Shown here in pieces: positions 54,634 through 63,681 of a DNA stretch of 64,000 bases. The DNA comes from Ruegeria sp. HKCCD4315 (GTDB lineage: Bacteria; Pseudomonadota; Alphaproteobacteria; Rhodobacterales; Rhodobacteraceae): NCBI RefSeq assembly GCF_013112245.1, contig NZ_WVRN01000002.1, positions 62,001 to 126,000 of the forward strand. Direction: 5' to 3'. Each line of letters opens with the position of its first letter. Positions within the stretch are counted from its first letter, which is position 1. The notes beneath the pieces were generated by a model. That model saw only the letters and a list, made by a program, of their open reading frames with translations. It searched no databases and was not told the origin of the DNA. The position numbers and the translations under genes were made by a program.

Positions 54634-57600
54634 TTGGTCTCTCACTATTTCATCAATCGCCCGCATTTTGCTGCAGTCATCGCGATTTTGATGGTTCTCT
54701 TCGGCGCGGTTTGTGTGCGTCTTTTGCCTATTTCGGAATATCCGAACATTACGCCACCGCAGATCTATGTGTCTGCAAAGTACCCCGGCGCGGATGCGCA
54801 GGTGATACAGGAATCCGTGGCCACTCCCATCGAGGAACGTGTGAACGGAATCGATGGCATGTTGTACATGAAGTCCAAAAGCTCGAACGATGGCAGCTAT
54901 GTTCTGAGTGTTTCGTTCCAGTTGGGAACAGATCCCAATGTTGCTGCGGTCGAGGTGCAAAACCGCATCGCGCTGGCAAGCTCAGAACTGCCGTCCGTTG
55001 TTCAGCAACAGGGCATCGAGGTCACCAAACAATCCGGCAACATGATCCTTGTGATCAACCTGACCTCACCGGACGGTTCGCGTGATGAGCTGTATCTGAG
55101 TAATTATGCGGCCGATTTCCTGCATGATCCCTTACAGCGTCTGCAAGGTGTGGGTGGGGTCACGCAGTTCGGTCAACTGGAATACAGTATGCGGATCTGG
55201 ATCAACCCGGTTCGTATGGCCGCGCTGAACGTCACCGCGTCAGAGATCGCCGATGCGATTAAAAACCAAAATGTTGTCGCAGCGGCCGGTCAGGTTGGCG
55301 CTCCGCCATTTGGCGATGCGCGCACGGATTTCCAGTTTAAACTGCGTGCAGAGGGCCTGTTGCGAAGCGCGGAAGAGTTCGGCCGGATCATCATTTCCAC
55401 TGGCGATGACGGGTCGATAACCCGACTGGAGGACATAGCGCGGATCGAGCTCGGTTCGGCCACCTATAGCGGCTCTTCGCAACTCAATGGCAAGGACACA
55501 GCGGCCATTGCGGTGCATCAGGAGAGTACCGCCAACGCGCTTGAGATTTCAGACAGCGTCCACAACCTGATGGGTGAACTGTCAAAAAAGTTTCCCGAAG
55601 GAGTCTCGTATGAGATCACCTATGACGTCACTGACGCCGTGCGTGTTTCAATCGAAGATATTCTTAAAACTCTGGCGCTGACCGCAGGATTGGTGATCGC
55701 GGTCACGTTTCTCTTTTTGGCCAGTATCCGGGCGACCATTGTTCCCGCAATTGCGATTCCTGTCTCTCTGCTGGGCGCAATCGCACTGATTTATGCGATT
55801 GGATTCAGTGCAAACATGATCACGTTGTTTGCCTTGGTCCTCGCCATCACACTTGTGGTCGATGACGCGATAATCATCATCGAGAACGCCGAACGGATCA
55901 TGACCGAAGAAAGGCTTGAACCGCGCGAGGCTACGCTAAAGGCGATGTCACAAGTCAATCGCCCGATCATTGCAACCACTTTTGTGCTGGCGGCAGTCTT
56001 TACACCGGTCTGTTTTTTCCCCGGCTTGACCGGAACGATCTATTACCAGTTTGCGGCGACAATTATCTTTGCTTTTGTGCTGTCGGCGGTGAATGCACTG
56101 ACCCTGGCCCCGGTGCTGTGCGCGATGGTCCTGAAATCAGGTATGCAACCGATTGGTCCATTGCGTTTTGTGCCGTTGGCGGTTTCATGGGGTAGGCGGC
56201 AGTACATGCGTTTGGTGTCGTGGATGTTAAGATACATCGCGGTGTCACTGCTTTTCTTCGCCGCCTGTATCGGGGCGACAATTTATCTGTTCAGAACGGT
56301 GCCAACCGGCCTTATCCCGCAAGAGGACAATGGTGTTCTGCTCTCGGCCATGACGCTTCCTGATGGCGCCTCGCTACAGCGTACACAGGCCTTTATGGCC
56401 AAGGCCGGTACGGTGATCGAAAAAGCACCCGGAGTGGACACTGTCACCACGGTGTCCGGGGCGAGCATGCTGGCAGGTGGCCGGTCGAATGTCGGTATGG
56501 CGATTGTTACTCTTAAGCCGTGGGACGAACGCACCAGCCCGGATCTGCACTGGGATGCGATTATGCGAGACCTGGACCAACAGCTGGCCACCCTGCCAGA
56601 GGCGGAAAGCTATGTGTTTCCGTTCCCAACAATCCACGGGCTAGGATCGGCGGGCGGAATTTCGGTCGAGCTTTTGGAGTATGAAAAAGGGGACGGTGTG
56701 CAACTGGATGCGGTGATGAACGCATTTGTGACCGCGTTGAATGCCGCACCCGAATTTACCCGCGCACATGGTAGTTTTTCGGGTCAGACACCACAGTATC
56801 ATCTGTCAGTGGATCGGGACCGGGCCGAGACTCTTGGCGTAAGCGTGTCTGACATATTCACGGCGCTACAAGCCAATCTCAGCTCGTTTTTTGTCGACAA
56901 CTTTATCGTGTCGGATCGGGTCTATTGGGTCGTCCTTTCAGCTGATGCGCCATTCCGTCAAACACTGGAGGATGTGGACAACATCTATGTCAAAAACAGT
57001 TCGGGCGAGTCGCTGCCGTTGCGAAATTTTCTAAGCAGTGAGCCGGTACTCGCGCCAGACACGATCCCCCGGTACAACTTGTTCACTGCGGCGTCTATCA
57101 GCGCGCAATTGGCCGAAGGGGTCAGTTCGGGTGCGGGCATCAAAGCGATTCAAGAGATTGCAGACAAAACACTACCGGACGGCTTTGGGATCGAGTGGTC
57201 CGGTGTGACGCAGCAAGAAGTAGAATCTCAAGGCATGGTGCCATTTATCATGTTGTCTGCCTTGATACTGGCCTACTTGTTTCTGGTGGTTCTGTATGAA
57301 AGCTGGATATTGCCCTTGTCGATCATCACGTCGGCCGTCTTTGCATTGCTGGGCGCGCTTATTCCGTTGGCGCTGTTTCCGTTTTTGACAAGCAACATAT
57401 TCGCGCAGATTGGAATGGTGTTGCTCATCGGGCTGGCGGCCAAAAAGGCCATCATGGTTGTTGAGTTCGCCAATCAGGAAAGGCGTTCCGGCACCAATAT
57501 TCACGAGGCGGCGATCAAAGCTGCCGAAATCCGGTTTCGTCCTGTGACGATGACGGGTCTGTGTTTCATCGTCGGAGTTCTGCCGTTGGTATTGTCCAGC

Positions 57601-57753
57601 GGTGCCGGTGCAGAGGCGCGCGTGTCCATCGGTTACCCGGTACTATTTGGCATGGTGGTGGATAGCACATTGGGCCTCCTGATGATCCCCGTACTCTATG
57701 CTGCGTTTCAGACGCTAAGGGAAAGGCTGATACAGACCGTTTGGGTGCGCTAG
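54634..57753 (+). CDS. RND multidrug efflux permease (HAE1 type)
   Basis: A 1039-residue inner-membrane proton-driven pump. N-terminal FINRPHFAAVIAILMVLFGA, the porter-domain start ISEYPNITPPQIYVSAKYPG, the proton-relay Asp pair in ALVLAITLVVDDAIIIIENA, and the late GLAAKKAIMVVEFANQERRS and RFRPVTMTGLCFIVGVLPLV are present. Two large periplasmic loops and twelve spans are expected. The start is an unusual TTG at 54634, eight bases after the adaptor stop, with AGGG overlapping that stop. No ATG fits the conserved N-terminus. Confidence 0.92.
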   Translation: MVSHYFINRPHFAAVIAILMVLFGAVCVRLLPISEYPNITPPQIYVSAKYPGADAQVIQESVATPIEERVNGIDGMLYMKSKSSNDGSYVLSVSFQLGTDPNVAAVEVQNRIALASSELPSVVQQQGIEVTKQSGNMILVINLTSPDGSRDELYLSNYAADFLHDPLQRLQGVGGVTQFGQLEYSMRIWINPVRMAALNVTASEIADAIKNQNVVAAAGQVGAPPFGDARTDFQFKLRAEGLLRSAEEFGRIIISTGDDGSITRLEDIARIELGSATYSGSSQLNGKDTAAIAVHQESTANALEISDSVHNLMGELSKKFPEGVSYEITYDVTDAVRVSIEDILKTLALTAGLVIAVTFLFLASIRATIVPAIAIPVSLLGAIALIYAIGFSANMITLFALVLAITLVVDDAIIIIENAERIMTEERLEPREATLKAMSQVNRPIIATTFVLAAVFTPVCFFPGLTGTIYYQFAATIIFAFVLSAVNALTLAPVLCAMVLKSGMQPIGPLRFVPLAVSWGRRQYMRLVSWMLRYIAVSLLFFAACIGATIYLFRTVPTGLIPQEDNGVLLSAMTLPDGASLQRTQAFMAKAGTVIEKAPGVDTVTTVSGASMLAGGRSNVGMAIVTLKPWDERTSPDLHWDAIMRDLDQQLATLPEAESYVFPFPTIHGLGSAGGISVELLEYEKGDGVQLDAVMNAFVTALNAAPEFTRAHGSFSGQTPQYHLSVDRDRAETLGVSVSDIFTALQANLSSFFVDNFIVSDRVYWVVLSADAPFRQTLEDVDNIYVKNSSGESLPLRNFLSSEPVLAPDTIPRYNLFTAASISAQLAEGVSSGAGIKAIQEIADKTLPDGFGIEWSGVTQQEVESQGMVPFIMLSALILAYLFLVVLYESWILPLSIITSAVFALLGALIPLALFPFLTSNIFAQIGMVLLIGLAAKKAIMVVEFANQERRSGTNIHEAAIKAAEIRFRPVTMTGLCFIVGVLPLVLSSGAGAEARVSIGYPVLFGMVVDSTLGLLMIPVLYAAFQTLRERLIQTVWVR

Positions 57754-57782
57754 TTTGTTCGTTTCGTTGGCGGGTGGACGCT

Positions 57783-57816
57783 TCGACGAGGCAGAACTCA
57801 CTGTGTTCTGAGTCGA
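57783..57816 (+). terminator. Possible hairpin after the RND operon
   Basis: CAGAAC (57792-57797) pairs with GTTCTG (57805-57810), extended across a bulge by TCGAC/GTCGA. It lies 30 bases after the permease stop. There is no U-run, so the call is tentative. Confidence 0.3.
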
Positions 57817-57969
57817 GGTTGCGGAATTGCGCATCGTGTTTTTAGAACGACAAGAGTTCACGGACACAAATTTTGAAACATGCGAAAGGCGAACAAAGTG
57901 CATTGCGAAGGCCGATCACGTCACTTTCTCAAGTGAGCTGCGGAAGCAAAAGGCAGGGTTCCGGTTCGT

Positions 57970-58998
57970 TTACGTACCTTCAGACATCACAATCGGCTGT
58001 ATGTGTATCACGTCGGAACCGTATGGCGCTGCGTTGTCGATGACCTGGAACATGGTGTCCACCATGGCGGTGACATCCTGGCGAACCGAGAACAGGTTTT
58101 GTGCCATATATTGCGCAAATGGATCCCAGTCGAAACTTCCAAAGAGAATTGTGTCCAGCGCGGCTCTGTCATTCTGTGCCAACCATTCGAAGACACCTTC
58201 CAATGAAATCGTAGAGTTTACGAACATAGCCGTCGGCATGCGGCCCGAAGCTTTCACTTTTGCCGAAAATGCAGCTTTGGATTTCGACGCCGCGTAGCCG
58301 CAAGCCAGGATGTTGTCTTCTATCGGACGCGCACCAGCATGATTAAACGCATCTTTAAAGCCACGTATCCGTTCACTTGTGTTGTGGTCAGTCGGACGTC
58401 CCCCAACGAACAGAAACTCATCTTGCCAGTTGAGCCCTTTCGCATCAGCACGCTCTATCAATGCCTCGGTCAGCTTATAAGCGCCGCTGTAATTGTCGGA
58501 TATTATGGAAGGTGCAGCAGTTCCCGGCAGATCAAGGTTGATCGTTGGCACGTTCTGCGCACGGCAAATCTCGGCAATACCATCGGGATCGGATGCGCCG
58601 GTGCACACAATGTGATCCACGTTATAGGACAGCATTTGCCTGACGGTGGCCAATTCCAGTTCAGGTTCGCGATGTGTGCACGAGGTCATCGGTAGCAGGC
58701 CCCTGGCGCGCGAGGCTGTTTCAAAGCGCTCTGCGATAGCTCCGAAATAACGGTTGTCATACATTGGGATGATCATACCGATCATGCTTGATCTGACACT
58801 GCGCAGCGCACGCGCCTGCATATTTGGTGCATACCCCATCTCGCTTGCCAGTTTTCGGATGGTATTTGCACGCTCTTCGCTAATGCGTCGGTTGCGCCAG
58901 GATCCGTTTAGTACTGCCCCGACCGTGCTTGCCGAAGTGCCTGCGCGGTCCGCGATATCGTAGATCGTGACCTGCTTATTTGTATCGGTTTTCGCCAA
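57970..58998 (-). CDS. LacI-family regulator
   Basis: A 342-residue regulator. The LacI helix-turn-helix and hinge read VTIYDIADRAGTSASTVGAV and ISEERANTIRKLASEMGYAP with NMQARALRSVRS; the ligand domain is of periplasmic-binding type (DNRYFGAIAERFETASRARG, NVDHIVCTGASDPDGI, VPTINLDLPGTAAP, HNTSERIRGFKDAF). It is divergent from a sugar ABC operon and surely controls it. Two symmetric elements lie in the shared spacer. Confidence 0.92.
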   Translation of the reverse strand: MAKTDTNKQVTIYDIADRAGTSASTVGAVLNGSWRNRRISEERANTIRKLASEMGYAPNMQARALRSVRSSMIGMIIPMYDNRYFGAIAERFETASRARGLLPMTSCTHREPELELATVRQMLSYNVDHIVCTGASDPDGIAEICRAQNVPTINLDLPGTAAPSIISDNYSGAYKLTEALIERADAKGLNWQDEFLFVGGRPTDHNTSERIRGFKDAFNHAGARPIEDNILACGYAASKSKAAFSAKVKASGRMPTAMFVNSTISLEGVFEWLAQNDRAALDTILFGSFDWDPFAQYMAQNLFSVRQDVTAMVDTMFQVIDNAAPYGSDVIHIQPIVMSEGT

Positions 58999-59041
58999 AA
59001 ATATATCCCTTTGACAAAATTAGCGGTTTCAATATAGCCTA

Positions 59042-59081
59042 TGCACCATCGATTGCGCAACAAAGAACAACCGATGGTGCA
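59042..59081. promoter_or_regulatory. Composite LacI-type operator region
   Basis: TGCACCATCG (59042-59051) and CGATGGTGCA (59072-59081) are exact 10-bp inverted arms 20 bases apart. Between them lies the 8-bp palindrome TTGCGCAA (59053-59060), which has the central CG typical of LacI-family sites. All lie in the 137-base spacer between the LacI gene and the binding-protein gene. Confidence 0.65.
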
Positions 59082-59135
59082 ATTATTTATAGGCCGGGTG
59101 CTGCTGTTTGGCGCTGGCCAATTAGGGAGGAAGTT

Positions 59136-60122
59136 ATGAAGACAAAAATGATACTCGCAGCTTCTGTCTGCACACTTGCCCTAACGGCGACTTCGGCTGC
59201 CGCCGAGACCACGATGGGAATCGTAGTAAAGATCGGAGGGATTCCCTGGTTCAACGCGATGGAAGAAGGCATCAAGGAGCGCGCCGGTGAGTTGGGTGTC
59301 AGTGCCGAAATGATTGGTCCGACGTCTGCCGACCCAGCCCTTCAGGTTCGTGCAATCGAAGATCTGATCGCAAAGGGCGTTGATGTGATCGGGGTGGTGC
59401 CAAATGATGAAGCCGCGCTCGAACCTGTGTTGCAAAAGGCCATGGATGCCGGGATCAAGGTGATTGCACATGAAGGTCCGGGCCTTAACAATGTGGACTG
59501 GAACTTCGAGCTGGCCTCAGCAGATGGGTTTGGAGAGGCACATGCCAAATTGCTGTGCGAGAAAACCGAAGAGCCCGGCACCTACGCTGTTTATGTCGGG
59601 TCACTGACCGTACCACTACACAACGCGTGGGCGGATGCAGGTATCGCCTGGCTGGCTGAAAACTGTTCTGACAAATTGCAACCGGTGGGTGATCGTTATG
59701 GCGTTGCTGAAAGTGTTGACGACAGCCGTTCCACCGCACTTGATCTGATCGCAGCCAATCCAGATCTGCGCGGGTTCCTTGCTTTTGGAAGCCAGGGTCC
59801 GATTGGGGCAGGGCGCGCGATTGAAGAACGTCGTCTGGGTGGCAAAGTCCATGTGCTTGGTCCGTTCTCGCCGGGCCAGGGTCAGAAACTGTTGAAAGAT
59901 GATGTCATATCCGGCGGGTTTATGTGGAATCCAGCCGAGGCGGGCCGTGTTTTTGTCACCTTGGGTGATATGCTTGTGAATGGAGAGGAAATCACAGAAG
60001 GCACCGAGATTGAAGGTTTGGGTGTTGTCAGCCCGGATGAAGCGACCCGCAATATCATCACGGATAACCTTTTGGAGATCAACAAAAGCACAGTCGACGA
60101 GTTGGCTGCGAAAGGTCTCTGA
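59136..60122 (+). CDS. Periplasmic sugar-binding protein of a second ABC transporter
   Basis: A 328-residue type I binding protein with signal peptide MKTKMILAASVCTLALTATS cleaved after AAAE. The body has MGIVVKIGGIPWFNAMEEGI, AIEDLIAKGVDVIGVVPNDE, AGIKVIAHEGPGLNNVDWNF and GFLAFGSQGPIGAGRAIEER, like the autoinducer-2/rhamnose-type group. GGGAGG stands before the ATG. First gene of a five-gene operon. Ligand unknown, probably a sugar or polyol. Confidence 0.9.
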   Translation: MKTKMILAASVCTLALTATSAAAETTMGIVVKIGGIPWFNAMEEGIKERAGELGVSAEMIGPTSADPALQVRAIEDLIAKGVDVIGVVPNDEAALEPVLQKAMDAGIKVIAHEGPGLNNVDWNFELASADGFGEAHAKLLCEKTEEPGTYAVYVGSLTVPLHNAWADAGIAWLAENCSDKLQPVGDRYGVAESVDDSRSTALDLIAANPDLRGFLAFGSQGPIGAGRAIEERRLGGKVHVLGPFSPGQGQKLLKDDVISGGFMWNPAEAGRVFVTLGDMLVNGEEITEGTEIEGLGVVSPDEATRNIITDNLLEINKSTVDELAAKGL

Positions 60123-60184
60123 GGTCGTGGTTCGACGGTTTGGAGATCCGCGAAACGTGGGTCTCCACTCAGGCATAGAACACA

Positions 60185-61690
60185 ATGAAAACTGATCCTG
60201 ATACGGCCCCGGCGTTGAGGCTGCGAAACGTCTCGAAAACCTTCGGCGGGGTAAAGGCGCTGCAATCCGTCGATTTCGAAGTGCGGCCGGGCGAGGTACA
60301 TTGCCTTGCCGGAGAAAACGGCTGCGGGAAGTCAACGCTGATCAAGATCGTTACAGGTGTTTATACAGCTGACCCCGGTGCTGAATTGGAATTGTTCGGC
60401 CACAGCTTTACTACGATTTCTCCAACAAAAGCGCGGGCGTTGGGTATTGCCGTCATATGGCAGGATCTTGCGCTGTTTCCGCATATGACAGTGGCGGAAA
60501 ACATCGCTTTTGATGAGATGGTCGGGCTGATACCGCGCCTGAATTTTGGAAGCCACTACAGACGCCATGTCCAATCGGTTCTTGATCGTTTGCATGTACC
60601 ATTGAACCTTGATACCCGACTGGGAGACCTACCGATCGCGCAACGCCAGATCGTTGCCATTGCCCGTGCTTTGATGGGTGAAGCCCGGCTGGTGTTCATG
60701 GATGAACCGACGGCTTCGCTGACCCAAACCGAAACAGATGCATTGTTGGAGGTGGTGCGCACGCTATCCTCACAAGGGATCGCTGTTGTTTTTGTTAGTC
60801 ACCGTCTGGCCGAAGTTATCGACATTTCTGAGCGGGTCACAGTTCTGCGCGACGGTAAGCTTGTCGGCGTGTATTCTACGGAAAACATGACACAATCCCG
60901 CCTAGGTGAACTGATGACCGGGGCGTTGTTGGAGCACACAGTCAATGCGCAGGACCGCGCACAGGCGGAACCCGTGCTGGAAGTTCAGGGGATGTGTCGG
61001 CACGGCGAATTCCAGAATGTCTCCCTGACCATACGGCGCGGAGAGGTACTTGGCCTTACCGGTTTGATCGGTGCTGGCCGAACAGAACTTGCCCATGCAC
61101 TGATCGGAATGAACCCGTTGGATGTGGGCGAAATCCGGTTGGAGGGTACACCGGTCCGCTTTGCCTCAATTCGCGAGGCCATCGCACGCGGTGTTGCCTA
61201 TGTGTCCGAAGACCGCCTGTCTTTAGGACTTATCCAGCCGCAATCCATTGCGGACAATACCGCTATTTCTGTGCTGGACCGCATTCTCAATGGCCTTGGC
61301 TTGTTGTCTCCCAAACGCCAATCCGACCTTGTTGGGCACTGGATCAGAGAACTTGCCGTGAAAATTGGAAGGCCAGAAGACGCAGTCTCGACACTGTCAG
61401 GAGGCAACCAGCAAAGAGTTGTTTTGGCAAAATGGCTGGCAACCGAACCACGGCTTTTGATCCTGGACAGTCCGACTGTCGGTGTGGATGTCGGGGCGCG
61501 GGCCGGCATATTTAAGATCGTGCGTCAGTTGGCCGATGAGGGGCTGGCGATCCTTCTGATCTCGGACGAGGTGACCGAAGCGATGTTCAATTCGGATCGT
61601 GTCCTTCACATGGCGGATGGGCAGATTGTGGGCGAATACGATCCACGCACCACCAGCGTGTCTGAACTAGAGGCACGTATCTATGCGTGA
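60185..61690 (+). CDS. Sugar ABC transporter ATPase (two domains), degenerate second Walker B
   Basis: A 501-residue tandem ATPase. Domain 1 is complete: GENGCGKST, LGDLPIAQRQIVAIARALM and LVFMDEPTASL. Domain 2 has GLIGAGRTELAHA in place of Walker A, LSGGNQQRVVLAKWL, and LLILDSPTVGVDVGARAGI, where the catalytic Glu of Walker B is Ser. Hydrolysis may therefore rest on one site. It follows the binding-protein gene by 62 bases and overlaps the first permease gene by 8. Confidence 0.9.
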   Translation: MKTDPDTAPALRLRNVSKTFGGVKALQSVDFEVRPGEVHCLAGENGCGKSTLIKIVTGVYTADPGAELELFGHSFTTISPTKARALGIAVIWQDLALFPHMTVAENIAFDEMVGLIPRLNFGSHYRRHVQSVLDRLHVPLNLDTRLGDLPIAQRQIVAIARALMGEARLVFMDEPTASLTQTETDALLEVVRTLSSQGIAVVFVSHRLAEVIDISERVTVLRDGKLVGVYSTENMTQSRLGELMTGALLEHTVNAQDRAQAEPVLEVQGMCRHGEFQNVSLTIRRGEVLGLTGLIGAGRTELAHALIGMNPLDVGEIRLEGTPVRFASIREAIARGVAYVSEDRLSLGLIQPQSIADNTAISVLDRILNGLGLLSPKRQSDLVGHWIRELAVKIGRPEDAVSTLSGGNQQRVVLAKWLATEPRLLILDSPTVGVDVGARAGIFKIVRQLADEGLAILLISDEVTEAMFNSDRVLHMADGQIVGEYDPRTTSVSELEARIYA

Positions 61691-62690
61691 CCACTTTCGA
61701 ACACACCCCGTCGAAGCGCGCCTCAGCGTCGTTCTGCTTTTGATGATCTTCGGTTTGTCGCTTGGCACCGACACATTCCTGACAATGGGAAATGTCACGT
61801 CGCTGTTGAACAATAACGCAGTCAATCTGATCTGGGCGGTCGGCTTGCTGGTTGTCCTAATTGCTGGCGGTATCGATATTTCCTTCGCGGTGGCTGCTTC
61901 GGTTGTTCAATATGTGGCAGCTCAGGTTTTCATGAGCATTGGCGGCGGCAATTGGGCGATTGGTTTTTTCGTTGCAGCTCTGCTCGGGATCGGTCTCGGA
62001 CTGGTCAACGCGCTTTTGATCCACGGATTTCGGGTGATTTCCATCGTTATCACCATCGCCACCTTCAATGCGTTCTTTGGATTGCTGATGTTCTTCACCA
62101 AAGGCCGAAACATCTACAACCTGCCGGATTGGTGGACCGACCGCATCTTCATCTTCGAACGGCAGGCGGCGGACGGGACCTGGTCAGAACTGAATCTCTC
62201 GGTTGCTGTCATGATTGTCTGTGTGGTCGCGACTTGGGGTCTCATTCGCCTGACTACGCTTGGTCGCCAGCTTTATGCTTTTGGCGATAATCCCGAGGGC
62301 GCTCGGCGTGCGGGTGTGAATATCTGGCAAATGCAGATCGTCGCCTTTGGATGGTGCGGAATGATGGCCGGGATCGGTGGGTTGATGCAGGTAAACATTG
62401 CGCAAGAGGTGGTGCCAAATGCGCTTTACGGTCGAGAGTTGGACGTGTTGGCCGCGGTAGTGCTTGGCGGTGCCCGGTTGGGCGGCGGTCGTGGCACCGT
62501 CTTTGGATGCATTCTGGGGGTTATGTTTGTCGCGATCACGCAAAACGGTCTGAACCTTCTGGGGATCTCTCCCTTTGCGTTCCAGATGATTATCGGCGCT
62601 GCGATCCTGTTGGCGATTTCGTCATCGAACCTGAGCTTTGGTTGGCGTCCGCGTGCTGCCACTAGTGTTGCAAAGGCAGAAACGGGATGA
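61683..62690 (+). CDS. Sugar ABC transporter permease 1
   Basis: A 335-residue BPD_transp_2 permease with about nine membrane spans. LLVVLIAGGIDISFAVAASV is the family signature and AAVVLGGARLGGGRGTVFGC is the C-terminal one. It overlaps the ATPase end and is coupled to permease 2 by ATGA, so the two probably form a heterodimer. Confidence 0.9.
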   Translation: MRDHFRTHPVEARLSVVLLLMIFGLSLGTDTFLTMGNVTSLLNNNAVNLIWAVGLLVVLIAGGIDISFAVAASVVQYVAAQVFMSIGGGNWAIGFFVAALLGIGLGLVNALLIHGFRVISIVITIATFNAFFGLLMFFTKGRNIYNLPDWWTDRIFIFERQAADGTWSELNLSVAVMIVCVVATWGLIRLTTLGRQLYAFGDNPEGARRAGVNIWQMQIVAFGWCGMMAGIGGLMQVNIAQEVVPNALYGRELDVLAAVVLGGARLGGGRGTVFGCILGVMFVAITQNGLNLLGISPFAFQMIIGAAILLAISSSNLSFGWRPRAATSVAKAETG

Positions 62691-63679
62691 ACCTGCGCGA
62701 AAGAATACATGCGGCACTTGGGGCCGAAACCCTGCCATTGCTTGTCTTTCTCGGCTTGGTCTTTCTGGCGTTTTCCCTGGCGACACCGTTGTTTTTGACG
62801 GGCGCTAACTTGCGCTCAATGGCCTTTCAAATGCCGGTATTGGGTCTGCTGACATTGGCCATGCTTGTGCCGATCCTGTCGGGCGGATTGAACCTTGCGA
62901 TCATCTTTCAGGCCAACATTTCGGGGCTCGCATTGGCGTGGGTTCTCATCGCGTTCGGAGGGGCCGAAGCGGGGCCAGGGGCTTTCGTTCTTGGAGCAGC
63001 GCTTGCCTTGCTGGCTGGCGCCGCTTCTGGTGCTGTTATGGGGGTCGTGGTGGCCTATGTGGGCGCGCACCCTATCCTGGTTTCGCTGGCCATGATGATT
63101 TTCCTGCGTGGTTTGGGTGAATTTCTGACGCGCGGCGGCGATATTTCGGGTTTCCCGGAATATATGAATGTACTGGGTCACGGCAGTTTTCTGGGCATTC
63201 CGGTTCCGATGATCATCTTCCTGCTGGCCGCGTTTGTTTGGCACATCATGCTCAAACGCACGCGGCACGGGTTCTCGGTCTACATGATCGGTTCGAACAT
63301 TCAGGCGTCTGAGTATTCCGGGCTGCCGACACGTCGTACCCTTGTGTTGATTTATGCCATTTCAGGCATGATCTGCGCTGTGGCGGGCATCCTGATGGCC
63401 GCGCGCTTCAATTCAGTCCGTGTCGGCCATGGTGAGGCGTTGCTTTTGGTAACTGTTCTGGCGTGTTTTCTGGGCGGGATCGATCCGTTCGGAGGGTTCG
63501 GGCGCGTGCTGCCAGTGGTTCTGGCCCTGATTATTCTGCAGGCTCTTTCATCAGGTCTGAACCTGATCGGAGCCAACCAGCATCTGTCTACGGCTGTCTG
63601 GGGTTTGTTTCTGATTGGCGTGATGGCGTTGCGGTGGGTTGGCGCGCGATGGCAATTAAAACGACGAAGGGGGACATGA
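62687..63679 (+). CDS. Sugar ABC transporter permease 2
   Basis: A 330-residue permease related to permease 1 but more divergent: the signature reads LTLAMLVPILSGGLNLAIIF, without the usual GGIDLS, and the C-terminal motif reads LVTVLACFLGGIDPFGGFGR. The two-permease arrangement points to a heterodimeric channel, as in some polyol or rare-sugar importers. Followed immediately by an epimerase-like gene. Confidence 0.88.
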   Translation: MNLRERIHAALGAETLPLLVFLGLVFLAFSLATPLFLTGANLRSMAFQMPVLGLLTLAMLVPILSGGLNLAIIFQANISGLALAWVLIAFGGAEAGPGAFVLGAALALLAGAASGAVMGVVVAYVGAHPILVSLAMMIFLRGLGEFLTRGGDISGFPEYMNVLGHGSFLGIPVPMIIFLLAAFVWHIMLKRTRHGFSVYMIGSNIQASEYSGLPTRRTLVLIYAISGMICAVAGILMAARFNSVRVGHGEALLLVTVLACFLGGIDPFGGFGRVLPVVLALIILQALSSGLNLIGANQHLSTAVWGLFLIGVMALRWVGARWQLKRRRGT

Positions 63680-63681
63680 TT

